Assembly (NCBI GenBank): GCA_963921335.3 | Contig: CAWUFC020000001.1 | Coordinates: forward strand, 1,364,001 to 1,428,000 | Direction of reading: 5' to 3' | Length of the DNA: 64,000 bases | Source of the DNA: CAWUFC02 sp963921335 | Lineage (GTDB): Bacteria; Pseudomonadota; Gammaproteobacteria; Pseudomonadales; Halieaceae | Shown: one piece after another, positions 1 to 7,052 of the stretch | Layout of the letters: every line of letters begins with the position of its first letter | Position numbering within the stretch: the stretch's first letter is position 1 | Notes under the pieces: model-generated | Databases searched by the model: none | What the model was told of the DNA's origin: nothing | The model's input: only the letters and a program-made list of their open reading frames with translations | Program-made: the position numbers and the translations under genes

Positions 1-325
1 CGTAGCTAATGTGCTTGGAATCGGTGGGCTCATCGCCCTCCCAGATCAGTGCGGTTTGCTCGGCGCGTTCTGGCAGATGTCGGTCGATGCAATTGACACT
101 GACATTGAGCTTGCCGCCTTCAAACCAGCGCGCGTCGCCGTTGCTGAAATCCCATTCACAGACGTTTTTCCAGGGCGCATCCCATTGCAGGTATTGTTCT
201 GCGGCATCACCCCAGAAACCGGCGGGATCGTCCACCGAGCGCTGGTACAACGCGTGGTACTGCTCTTCACTACAGTGGGTGATGGCTTTGGTTCCCTCGG
301 GAACCGGGTAGACGTCCAGTGACAT
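1..325 (-). CDS. acs: Acetyl-CoA synthetase, N-terminal part (cut by window edge)
   Basis: The reverse strand reads 108 codons from an ATG at 325 down to the left edge. The peptide contains YLQWDAPWKNV, WFEGGKLNVSVNCIDRHL and ALIWEGDEPTDSKHISY. These match the N-terminal (ACAS_N) domain of AMP-forming acetyl-CoA synthetases, where E. coli Acs has NLAANCLDRHL and AIIWEGDDASQSKHISY. The enzyme activates acetate to acetyl-CoA through an acetyl-adenylate in the cytoplasm. The adenylation core and catalytic lysine lie outside the window. It is downstream of panC on the same strand, 50 bp after its stop. A hairpin ends three bases before the ATG and contains the only visible AAGG ribosome-binding sequence, so translation could be affected by RNA structure (inference). 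Confidence 0.93.
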   Translation of the reverse strand, partial: MSLDVYPVPEGTKAITHCSEEQYHALYQRSVDDPAGFWGDAAEQYLQWDAPWKNVCEWDFSNGDARWFEGGKLNVSVNCIDRHLPERAEQTALIWEGDEPTDSKHISY

Positions 326-328
326 AGT

Positions 329-360
329 ATCCGGCCTTATAGGTATTTTCAGGGCCGGAT
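329..360 (-). promoter_or_regulatory. Hairpin over the acs ribosome-binding site
   Basis: On the minus strand ATCCGGCC is followed after 16 nt by GGCCGGAT, a perfect 8-bp stem. The AAGG that could act as the acs Shine-Dalgarno sequence overlaps the 3' arm, and the ATG follows three bases after it. There is no U-run in the transcript direction, so it is a poor intrinsic terminator. It could lower acs translation or act as a processing site. That role is inferred. Confidence 0.4.
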
Positions 361-375
361 AAGTCTACACAAAAA

Positions 376-1260
376 TCAGCGTGCTGAGAGCATGCCCCAG
401 TCGCTAACCGGATTGAGGGTCAGGCGAACATTGTCGATCAGGCGCGGCTGGCCAAGTTTGGCAGCGGCGAGGATAGCAACTTCTTCTGTAGCTTCGGTGA
501 CTTCATGCAGGGTGCGGGCGTCACGAATTTCGAAGTAGTCAGGCTCAAAGCCAGCCTGGATCAGCTTCAGTTGTGCGTGTATTTCCAGTTCGCGGAAATT
601 GTCGAAGCCGCAGGCGATCGCCTCGCGGGTCTCCATCAACACCTGGTTGAGGCGCGGCGCGATCTCTCTTTCATCACGTGTCAGGTAGCCATTGCGTGAG
701 CTCAGGGCCAAACCGTCTTCAGCACGGGCTGTGGCGACGCCGACGATTTCAATCGGCATACACAGGTCGGTCACCATCTTGCGAATAATCGAAAGCTGCT
801 GAAAATCTTTTTCGCCAAATACCGCGACATCGGGGCGAACGATATTAAACAGCTTGCTCACCACGGTGGCGACGCCGGTGAAATGGCCCGGACGGCTTTC
901 ACCGCAGAGGGTGTCTGCCAGTTCGGGCACCTGCACCTGGGTCTGGGTGTCCAGGCCCTCAGGGTAGATTTCACTGACCTCCGGCGCGTAGAGCATTTGG
1001 ACACCTTCGGCGAAAAGCTTTTCCTTATCGGCGATGAGGGTGCGCGGGTACGCATCGAGGTCTTCATTGGGGCCGAACTGCATGGGATTTACAAAAATAC
1101 TGACGACGACAACATCTGCCAGTTCCCGGGCTTTGCGTACGAGCTGCAAATGGCCCTCGTGGAGATTGCCCATGGTTGGCACGAAAGCAACACGCTGGCC
1201 GGACTGGCGAGCTTTGGCTATCGCGTTCTGCAGTGCTGCATTGGTTGAGTACGTTCGCAT
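376..1260 (-). CDS. panC: Pantoate--beta-alanine ligase
   Basis: PanC joins pantoate and beta-alanine with ATP to make pantothenate, the coenzyme A precursor. The 294-residue reading has PTMGNLHEGH at residues 28-37 (HxGH-type ATP site), GEKDFQQ near 150, and LALSSRNGYL near 190 (the KMSKS-like region), all typical of the family. I start at the ATG at 1260 because GAGGG lies just upstream and the homology begins there. The open frame extends 35 codons further upstream but those codons look non-coding. It lies downstream of panB on the same strand with a 207-bp gap, so co-transcription is likely but not certain. Confidence 0.97.
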   Translation of the reverse strand: MRTYSTNAALQNAIAKARQSGQRVAFVPTMGNLHEGHLQLVRKARELADVVVVSIFVNPMQFGPNEDLDAYPRTLIADKEKLFAEGVQMLYAPEVSEIYPEGLDTQTQVQVPELADTLCGESRPGHFTGVATVVSKLFNIVRPDVAVFGEKDFQQLSIIRKMVTDLCMPIEIVGVATARAEDGLALSSRNGYLTRDEREIAPRLNQVLMETREAIACGFDNFRELEIHAQLKLIQAGFEPDYFEIRDARTLHEVTEATEEVAILAAAKLGQPRLIDNVRLTLNPVSDWGMLSAR

Positions 1261-1467
1261 CGTCACCCTCTCGGTAGTGCGCAAAAATACATACAACTGG
1301 CCGGTTTTGGTAATAATCCCAAATCGGTGGCGCGCAAGTATGCACCAAGGCATACCCCTGTTCAACGCATTGACATCAAAAATTTGGCGATTTTTGTTAC
1401 TAAATGAAGCAGTTTTTTGGATTAGAGAGGCGAGGGTGTTACTAAAAGATACTAAGTAAGCACTTAC

Positions 1468-2259
1468 TTACTCGTAACTGTGCTGCTCTTGGGGGTATTC
1501 GCCGGATTTCACTGCCTGAACAAAGGCCCGGAAAGCATCCTGAATGGAGTCGGCCCCGGCCATGAAGTTTTCAACAAAGCGCGGATGGTGTTCACCCAGC
1601 CCCAGCATGTCGTGCATCACCAGCACCTGGGCATCGGTACCGGGACCAGCGCCGATACCAATCACAGGTATTTGCAGCTTTTCGCTGATATCAGTAGCGA
1701 GCTCTGTGGGCACGCATTCGAGCACCAGCAAGGAAGCACCTGCGTCCTGAATTTCAACGGCATCCGCCAGAATGCTTTTAGCGCCCTTGGGGGTGCGGCC
1801 CTGAACCCGAAAACCGCCGAAGACGTTAACAGACTGAGGCGTCAGGCCCAGGTGTGCGCAAACCGGTACACCGCGTTCAACCAGTTGGTGAATAGTTTCA
1901 CTGAGCCAGGTGCCGCCTTCCATTTTGACCATGTGCGCGCCGGCCTGCATCAGCTCCGTCGCGCCAGAGAGCGCTTGCTCGGGACTGGCATAGGCCATGA
2001 AGGGCATGTCGGCCATGATAAGCGCGCCCCGATTTCCGCGTGCTACGCAGGCCGTGTGGTAGGCCATGTCTTCCAGGGTTACAGGTACGGTGCTGTCGTG
2101 ACCCTGCAGTACCATGCCCAGAGAATCGCCCACCAGCATGGTTTCAGCGCCAGCTTCAGAAATCAGTCGGGAAAACGTGGCGTCGTAGGCGGTGATACAG
2201 GTGAACTTCTCACCTGCCTCTTTCATTTTCTGCAGTGTCGATACGGTGACATTGCCCAT
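1468..2259 (-). CDS. panB: 3-methyl-2-oxobutanoate hydroxymethyltransferase
   Basis: PanB makes ketopantoate from alpha-ketoisovalerate and methylene-tetrahydrofolate, the first step towards pantothenate. The protein has 263 residues, the usual length. Visible family residues are the metal ligands D45 (VGDS), D84 (MADMPF) and E114 (KMEGG), His136 (CAHLGLT) and the catalytic Glu181 (LVLECVP). AGGA lies upstream of the ATG. The gene is upstream of panC on the same strand. After the stop an imperfect AAGTAAG/CTTACTT palindrome is present, too weak to call a terminator. The 207-bp gap before panC is AT-rich and otherwise empty. Confidence 0.97.
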   Translation of the reverse strand: MGNVTVSTLQKMKEAGEKFTCITAYDATFSRLISEAGAETMLVGDSLGMVLQGHDSTVPVTLEDMAYHTACVARGNRGALIMADMPFMAYASPEQALSGATELMQAGAHMVKMEGGTWLSETIHQLVERGVPVCAHLGLTPQSVNVFGGFRVQGRTPKGAKSILADAVEIQDAGASLLVLECVPTELATDISEKLQIPVIGIGAGPGTDAQVLVMHDMLGLGEHHPRFVENFMAGADSIQDAFRAFVQAVKSGEYPQEQHSYE

Positions 2260-2321
2260 GCTTTTGTCCTGCGCTGTTCAGCCCGCCATTGATGCGGAGC
2301 GATCTTATGCAAGCCTGACGG

Positions 2322-3038
2322 CTAGCCGAAAAATGTCGGATTAAAGTAGTGACGCCCGTTACGGATATCCAACATGTAATCCACCAAGTTAAGGTAGTCG
2401 GTGTCACTATTCACCAGATCGATTTCACTGGCATTTACGATCAGCAACGGGGCGCCATCGTAATATAGAAAAAATTCGCTGTACACTTCGTTGAGACTCT
2501 CCAAATAGTCCCTGGAAATGTGTTGCTCAAAGTCCGTGCCCCGGTTTTCAATGCGCGACAGCAGCACGTCTGTGGACGCTTGCAAATAGATGACCAGGTC
2601 CGGCTTGGGGGCGTCGATAGTGAGCTGCTGGAAGACTTTTTCATAGAGCCTGTACTCGTCGGCATCGAGGTTGATGCGGGCGAACAATGGATCTTTCTCA
2701 ATCAGGAAATCGGCCACCCTGACCGGTTCGAAAATATCGTTCTGGCGCATGTCCTGGATCTGCTGGGCACGTTGGAACAGGAAGAATAGCTGGGTGGCCA
2801 GTGCCGCCTGTTTACGATTCTGGTAAAAGCGCTCGAGGAAGGGGTTTTCTTCTGCTTTCTCCAGTAGCGCCTGGTAGTTGAAGGATTCAGCCAGCCGCTT
2901 GGTTAGCGTGGTTTTGCCGACCCCAATGGGCCCCTCTACGGCGATAAAACCGGGCGGCGTGCGACCGCGCAGGTCAATGCCCGGCAAGTTCTCCGCCGGC
3001 TGCGGTCCAGCCTCCTGCAGCTTATCTGTGCGTTCCAT
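2322..3038 (-). CDS. Deoxynucleoside kinase family protein
   Basis: The 238-residue protein has a P-loop GPIGVGKT at residues 36-43 and a dNK-like fold pattern (EENPFLERFY, FLFQRAQQIQ, LVIYLQAS, RIENRGTDFE). It belongs to the deoxynucleoside kinase family, which phosphorylates deoxynucleosides with ATP for salvage. The exact substrate cannot be read from sequence. I take the ATG at 3038, not the TTG one codon earlier, because GGAG lies five bases upstream. It overlaps the end of folK by 17 bp, which suggests translational coupling in a pcnB-folK-kinase-panB-panC operon. In Pseudomonas folK is followed directly by panB, so the kinase is an addition to that order. Confidence 0.85.
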   Translation of the reverse strand: MERTDKLQEAGPQPAENLPGIDLRGRTPPGFIAVEGPIGVGKTTLTKRLAESFNYQALLEKAEENPFLERFYQNRKQAALATQLFFLFQRAQQIQDMRQNDIFEPVRVADFLIEKDPLFARINLDADEYRLYEKVFQQLTIDAPKPDLVIYLQASTDVLLSRIENRGTDFEQHISRDYLESLNEVYSEFFLYYDGAPLLIVNASEIDLVNSDTDYLNLVDYMLDIRNGRHYFNPTFFG

Positions 3039-3513
3039 CAATTCTCCGCAATCTCCCCTGCGGGCAACGTTCTAATAATGACGCAACTGGGGTACCACAG
3101 GGAAGCGTTAAATCTGCTTGCAAATCCAGCAAGGGTTGCAGCACGAAATTGCGCTCGTGAAGCCGCGGGTGTGGCACGGTCAAAGCGGGGCTGTCGATGC
3201 TTTCCTGGCCGTACAGCAGCAGGTCGAGATCCAGCGTTCTCGGCCCCCAATGTTGTTCGCGAACCCTGCCTTGAGCGTTCTCTATGCTCTGCAACAGCGT
3301 CAACAAATCCTGTGCAGAGAGTGTCGTGTCGAGCCTGGCGGCAGCGTTGAGATACTCCGGCTGGTCTGACGGGCCCAGTGGCTCACTCCAGTATCTGGAC
3401 GAGACAGCTGTTACCTGCACGCCGTCAGCGAGTTTTAATGCCTGTAAGGCCTGCTCGATCTGATCCAGGGGCTCTGCCAGATTACTGCCCAGGCCAATAT
3501 AGGCAACGGTCAT
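3022..3513 (-). CDS. folK: 2-amino-4-hydroxy-6-hydroxymethyldihydropteridine pyrophosphokinase
   Basis: FolK (HPPK) transfers pyrophosphate from ATP to the pterin in folate synthesis. The 163-residue protein carries GLGSNL at residues 7-12, the signature WGPRTLDLDLLLYG (residues 89-102) with the Mg-binding DxD (DLDLD), and VPHPRLHERNFVLQPL. All are typical of the family. Its ATG overlaps the pcnB stop codon (3510-3513), and its end overlaps the deoxynucleoside kinase start, so translation is probably coupled along the operon. Confidence 0.97.
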   Translation of the reverse strand: MTVAYIGLGSNLAEPLDQIEQALQALKLADGVQVTAVSSRYWSEPLGPSDQPEYLNAAARLDTTLSAQDLLTLLQSIENAQGRVREQHWGPRTLDLDLLLYGQESIDSPALTVPHPRLHERNFVLQPLLDLQADLTLPCGTPVASLLERCPQGRLRRIDGTHR

Positions 3514-4826
3514 TGCGGTGGTGGTTTGCGGGGCCGACGACGTCGTCTGCGACGACGACGAGGTTGTTGCTCCGGGTCATTGTCTTCAAGTGGTACATCA
3601 GGGGCGGGCGGCAGGCTTTCCTGCAGCTCGGTCCAGAAGGCGCCCAGTCCATCCAGGTCTTCACCCGATTCTTCTCGCAGCAGCAGGAAGTCGTAGGCCG
3701 CGCGAAAGCGCCGGTGGGCAACCAGGCCGCGCACGCCTTTGCCTTTGCGCTTTAATAGTCGCAGTTGGAATTCCCAGATCTCGCGCATGGGCGTGGAAAA
3801 GCGCCGCGGAATGGCAATCAAGTGAACCTGCTCGCCAATAATGGTCTGGCTGGCCTCGCGCATGGCCTCCATGGGTGCCAAACCCTCGCCTTCGATCTGC
3901 CGCGACAGCTGTATAGTGGGCGGCCACAGCAGGGCGGCGAGGATAAAGGCCGGTGTGACCGGTTTTTCCTCGGCGATTCTGCGATCGGTACTGGCCATGG
4001 CCGCGCGGATCAGATTTTCGGCGTACTCCATTTCCTCGAGTGCGGTCGCAGTGGCCGGGAACAGGTGCTCGAGCAGGTCGTACTTCAGTAACAGGTCGAA
4101 GGTGGCCTCGGCGTAACCGTTCATGAACAGCTTGAGCATTTCATCGAACAGGCGTGCTGCAGGTATCGCCTCCAGCATATAGGCCAGCTCGGGAATCGGT
4201 GCGGCTGTTTCTTCCTCGATGGCAAAATCGAGCTTGGCTGCAAACCGAACCGCGCGCAGCATGCGGACCGGATCCTCGCGATAGCGCCGCTCTGGGTCAC
4301 CGATCATCCGAATCTGGCGTTTGTCCAGGTCGCCAAGCCCATCGGCATAGTCGAACACCGAGAAATCTTCGCTGGAGTAGTAGAGGGCGTTGACGGTGAA
4401 ATCACGACGCAGCGCATCGTCTTCTAGGCTGCCGTACACATTGTCTCTTAGTAACACGCCATCGTCTGACTGTTTGGCGTGGCGGGAGTTGTTATCCGGC
4501 TCCTCGTCGTGGTGACCTCGGAACGTGGTGACTTCAATGATCTCACGGCCAAAGCGCACGTGAACGATGCGAAAGCGGCGCCCGATAATGCGTGAGTTGC
4601 GGAACAGGCTGTGTACCCGTTCAGGTGTGGCGTCGGTCGCCACATCAAAATCTTTGGGATGACCGCCCAGCAGCAGGTCGCGCACGGCACCACCCACCAG
4701 ATAGGCCTGGTAGCCCTGACTTCTTAGCCGGGACATGACCTTGAGGGCGTTGTCGCTGATGAATTTTCGGGAAACAGAATGGCTGTCCCGGGGAATACGG
4801 GTTGCAGCCTCGATTGCGGATGTCAT
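3510..4826 (-). CDS. pcnB: Poly(A) polymerase I
   Basis: PcnB adds poly(A) tails to RNA 3' ends and promotes their decay. The 438-residue protein has the nucleotidyltransferase motif LVGGAVRDLLLGG (43-55) followed by the catalytic DFD (D59, D61), and RRFRIVHVRFG, the bacterial poly(A) polymerase signature that separates it from CCA-adding enzymes. The C-terminus ends in a run of nine arginines before PRKPPPQ, an RNA-binding basic tail seen in many PcnB proteins. No strong Shine-Dalgarno sequence is close to the ATG: AGGAG lies about 17 nt upstream. The gene lies downstream of the CbrB/CrcZ-like locus, as in Pseudomonas. Confidence 0.95.
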   Translation of the reverse strand: MTSAIEAATRIPRDSHSVSRKFISDNALKVMSRLRSQGYQAYLVGGAVRDLLLGGHPKDFDVATDATPERVHSLFRNSRIIGRRFRIVHVRFGREIIEVTTFRGHHDEEPDNNSRHAKQSDDGVLLRDNVYGSLEDDALRRDFTVNALYYSSEDFSVFDYADGLGDLDKRQIRMIGDPERRYREDPVRMLRAVRFAAKLDFAIEEETAAPIPELAYMLEAIPAARLFDEMLKLFMNGYAEATFDLLLKYDLLEHLFPATATALEEMEYAENLIRAAMASTDRRIAEEKPVTPAFILAALLWPPTIQLSRQIEGEGLAPMEAMREASQTIIGEQVHLIAIPRRFSTPMREIWEFQLRLLKRKGKGVRGLVAHRRFRAAYDFLLLREESGEDLDGLGAFWTELQESLPPAPDVPLEDNDPEQQPRRRRRRRRRPRKPPPQ

Positions 4827-4975
4827 GGGTCGGTTAATGTGTGCTCCTGCGGAGTGCGGGGCAGTCTACCACAGCAAGTCAGCATCGCTAAGCGCTACCG
4901 TTGTTTCATCGGCCCGGCTGACGATATCTGCCATCTTTCCGGGAGGGTGTTCCTGCTAGGGGGAGTTAATATGAC

Positions 4976-5054
4976 GGGGAAAACGGCGTTTTCCCCATCC
5001 AGGTCTCTATCGAGTCTTATTCTTATTTCTAAAGGTGTTTTTATTATTATTTGG
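4976..5054 (-). repeat. CrcZ-like RNA, unit 2
   Basis: Reading the minus strand, the unit has AANAANAA clusters (5038-5051, 5017-5027), then GACCTGGAT (5005-4997), then a perfect 9-bp hairpin (GGGGAAAAC/GTTTTCCCC, 3-nt loop, 4996-4976). It has the same order and spacing of parts as unit 1, 312 bp away. I find no own sigma-54 promoter directly before it. Confidence 0.75.
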
Positions 5055-5287
5055 CATATGAAATCACATGATGGCCAAAATTCAAAAACTTCGTTTAAAA
5101 CAAAAACTTATAAAAAATCTATTGTTATAACCATAGGATGGTTGGGGGGTAATGTTACCTACCGTCTACATCCGAAGCCTCAATGTGAAGGGCGTAACAC
5201 TCGGTCTCCGCGATTTTCGCGATTTGCACCGATCGAATTCGTAGTGCCTTGTTTTGATTGAGGAAAAAAACCAGAAAATGGAACGAA

Positions 5288-5372
5288 GGGGAAAACAGTG
5301 TCTTCCCCATCCAGGTCCATAGTTTGAAATATTATTGTTATTACAGCAGATTTTTATTTTTATTCTTGAAGC
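5288..5372 (-). repeat. CrcZ-like RNA, unit 1
   Basis: On the minus strand it holds AANAANAA clusters (5351-5367, 5332-5342), then GACCTGGAT (5317-5309), then a hairpin (GGGGAAGAC and GTTTTCCCC arms, one mismatch, 5308-5288) followed by U-rich sequence. The GACCTGGATGGGGAA block is identical to unit 2. Confidence 0.75.
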
Positions 5373-5384
5373 TGCCCGTGTTAT

Positions 5385-5400
5385 TGCATTCAGCGTGCCA
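5385..5400 (-). promoter_or_regulatory. Sigma-54 (RpoN) promoter for the CrcZ-like RNA
   Basis: The minus strand reads TGGCACGCTGAATGCA, with the invariant GG (-24) and GC (-12) exactly ten bases apart. It matches the consensus TGGCACG-N4-TTGCW at all but one position. Transcription would start near 5374. It lies 138 bp downstream of the stop codon of cbrB, which itself encodes a sigma-54 activator. Confidence 0.85.
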
Positions 5401-5476
5401 ATGTCTAATAAAGCCATATAAAACAATAGGTTAAAAAATACCACCTGGTTTGGTAATAGTGGCTAACATGGCTTAC

Positions 5477-5504
5477 GTTACCTTTATACCCCGGTTTTTG
5501 TAAC
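5477..5504 (-). promoter_or_regulatory. Candidate CbrB upstream activating site
   Basis: The minus strand has GTTAC (5504-5500) and GTAAC (5481-5477), inverted half-sites 18 nt apart, centred about 115 bp upstream of the predicted RNA start. That is a normal distance for a sigma-54 enhancer. The link to CbrB is inference from position and symmetry. Confidence 0.4.
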
Positions 5505-5538
5505 CAAATCGGTCGAGGGTAACGCCTTAGCGGGGTGC

Positions 5539-6969
5539 TCAGGCGGACTTTTTGGCCGTGTTTTTTGCGCCGCGCTTACGCGGAATACCAAAGCGCTGAC
5601 GGCGCTCCCACAGGCACTTGCGACTGACACCAAGCTTCTGAGCCAGCTCGGTTTCACTCATGGAGTCCTGGTGCTCGAGCACGAAGCGCTGGAAGTAGTC
5701 TTCCAGCGACAGGTCCTCTGGGGGATCAAAACTGTTTGTTTTGGTTGCGCTGCCGAGATTGCTGACCTGATTGCGTGACCGGACCCGGCTTACCTTTACC
5801 AGCTCCAAGTCGATACCCAGCAAGTCGTGATCGATCTCCTCGCTTTCACTGAGAATCACGGCGCGCTCGACTGCGTTTTCCATCTCCCGCACGTTGCCGG
5901 GCCAGGCATAGGTCGTGATGGCCTGAATGGCCTTTGGCGAAAAATATCGATTGGGGCGCCGATTGGCTTCAGCGCGTTCTGCCAGCAGATACTCGGCCAG
6001 CTCCAGAATATCCTTGCCGCGCTCCCGCAGTGCGGGTAACAACAGCCGCATGACATTAATGCGGTAGTAGAGGTCTTGACGGAACTTCCCTTCATTAGAC
6101 AGCTGTTGCAAGTCACGGTGGGTTGCGCAAATCAGGCGCACATTCACCTTGCGTGATTCCACCGAGCCGATGCGACGGATCTCACCTTCCTGAATGAAGC
6201 GCAGCAGCCGAGCCTGCGCTTCAACCGGCAATTCACCAATCTCGTCGAGAAACAATGTGCCGCCGTCAGCGGCTTCAATCAATCCGGTACGGTTACTCTG
6301 GGCGCCCGTGAAAGCGCCTTTTTCATAACCAAAAAGCTCTGACTCGATCAGGGTTTCAGGAATGGCTGCGCAGTTGACTGAAATCAGCGGACGGCCTTTG
6401 CGCTGGCTGCGTTCATGAACGGTGCGCGCCACCATTTCCTTGCCGGTTCCGGTTTCGCCCAATACCAGTACTGTGGCATCGGTCGGCGCGACCTTGTCGA
6501 TGTGCTCGTAGAGCACGCGCATTTCCGGGCAACTGCCAATAAAGCCTTCGGTGTGATTCAGCCGCACACTGTCATCGGAGCGTGCGTCTTCACTGTTTGT
6601 CTGTCGCGGATGATCACTGATAATGCGCTGCACCGCCGTGAGCATATCGTCGTGGTCGAAGGGCTTGGCGATGTAGTCCACTGCACCCATGCGCATGGAA
6701 TCAACCGCAGAGCGCAAGCTGGCGTAATTGGTCATGATCAGCACCGGCACCTGGCCTGCTTTTTTGATCAGATCGGTACCCGGTGCGCCGGGCAGGCGCA
6801 AATCGCTGATAATCAGGTCAAACTGATCAATGGCATGGCTTGCCTCCGCATCCTGTACGGAGCCTGCTTCACTGACCTCGTAGCCGCTGCGTTCCAGCAG
6901 TCGGCGCAGGGCATTGCGGATGACCGACTCATCTTCAACGACCAGAATCTGTTGCATGGCTGCGCCCAT
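5539..6969 (-). CDS. cbrB: Sigma-54-dependent response regulator CbrB
   Basis: The 476-residue protein has an N-terminal receiver domain with phospho-acceptor Asp56 (LIISDLRLPGAPG). An AAA+ domain follows with Walker A GETGTGKE (171-178), the sigma-54 contact loop GAFTGA (218-223) and LFLDEIGE. A Fis-type HTH lies at the C-terminus (TELAQKLGVSRKCLWERRQRFGIP begins near 442; only its outline is cited). SDLRLPGAPGT, TNYASLRSAVDSM and GAVDYIAKPFDHD are close to Pseudomonas CbrB as I remember it. CbrB controls carbon/nitrogen use and crcZ. AGGAG lies five bases before the ATG at 6969. It is 83 bp downstream of cbrA on the same strand. The C-terminal tail is short and basic. Confidence 0.94.
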   Translation of the reverse strand: MGAAMQQILVVEDESVIRNALRRLLERSGYEVSEAGSVQDAEASHAIDQFDLIISDLRLPGAPGTDLIKKAGQVPVLIMTNYASLRSAVDSMRMGAVDYIAKPFDHDDMLTAVQRIISDHPRQTNSEDARSDDSVRLNHTEGFIGSCPEMRVLYEHIDKVAPTDATVLVLGETGTGKEMVARTVHERSQRKGRPLISVNCAAIPETLIESELFGYEKGAFTGAQSNRTGLIEAADGGTLFLDEIGELPVEAQARLLRFIQEGEIRRIGSVESRKVNVRLICATHRDLQQLSNEGKFRQDLYYRINVMRLLLPALRERGKDILELAEYLLAERAEANRRPNRYFSPKAIQAITTYAWPGNVREMENAVERAVILSESEEIDHDLLGIDLELVKVSRVRSRNQVSNLGSATKTNSFDPPEDLSLEDYFQRFVLEHQDSMSETELAQKLGVSRKCLWERRQRFGIPRKRGAKNTAKKSA

Positions 6970-7052
6970 AAGGGCTCCTGTTGACTGTTACCCAGTGAGT
7001 AGATGGTACCCAAAATAGCGTTTCTGTTTCGAATTTGCCAGTTTACAGCGGT

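Larger units (their letters stand above)
4976..5374 (-). ncRNA. crcZ: CrcZ-like Hfq/Crc-sequestering small RNA (predicted)
   Basis: The 712-bp gap between cbrB and pcnB holds no convincing protein gene. In Pseudomonas this exact position encodes CrcZ (about 407 nt), whose AANAANAA motifs bind Hfq with Crc. On the minus strand here a sigma-54 promoter (5385-5400) is followed by four AANAANAA clusters: 5351-5367, 5332-5342, 5038-5051 and 5017-5027, about eleven overlapping matches. Two hairpins end the two halves (5288-5308 and 4976-4996). A transcript from about 5374 to the second hairpin would be about 400 nt. The first hairpin is followed by U-rich sequence and could end a shorter RNA of about 90 nt. 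The second lacks a U-run. Ends are estimates. Sequence similarity to known CrcZ outside the motifs was not tested. From 4827 to 4975, between the RNA and pcnB, I see nothing beyond probable pcnB leader. Confidence 0.8.

Noticed and set aside
1454..1469. AAGTAAG/CTTACTT palindrome after panB as a terminator
   Set aside because: The loop is too small and only a weak U-tract follows, and panC lies downstream on the same strand, so termination is not expected.
4779..5261. Plus-strand 160-codon frame and a minus-strand 92-codon frame in the cbrB-pcnB gap
   Set aside because: No family features and poor composition, no ribosome-binding site; the interval is better explained as regulatory RNA.
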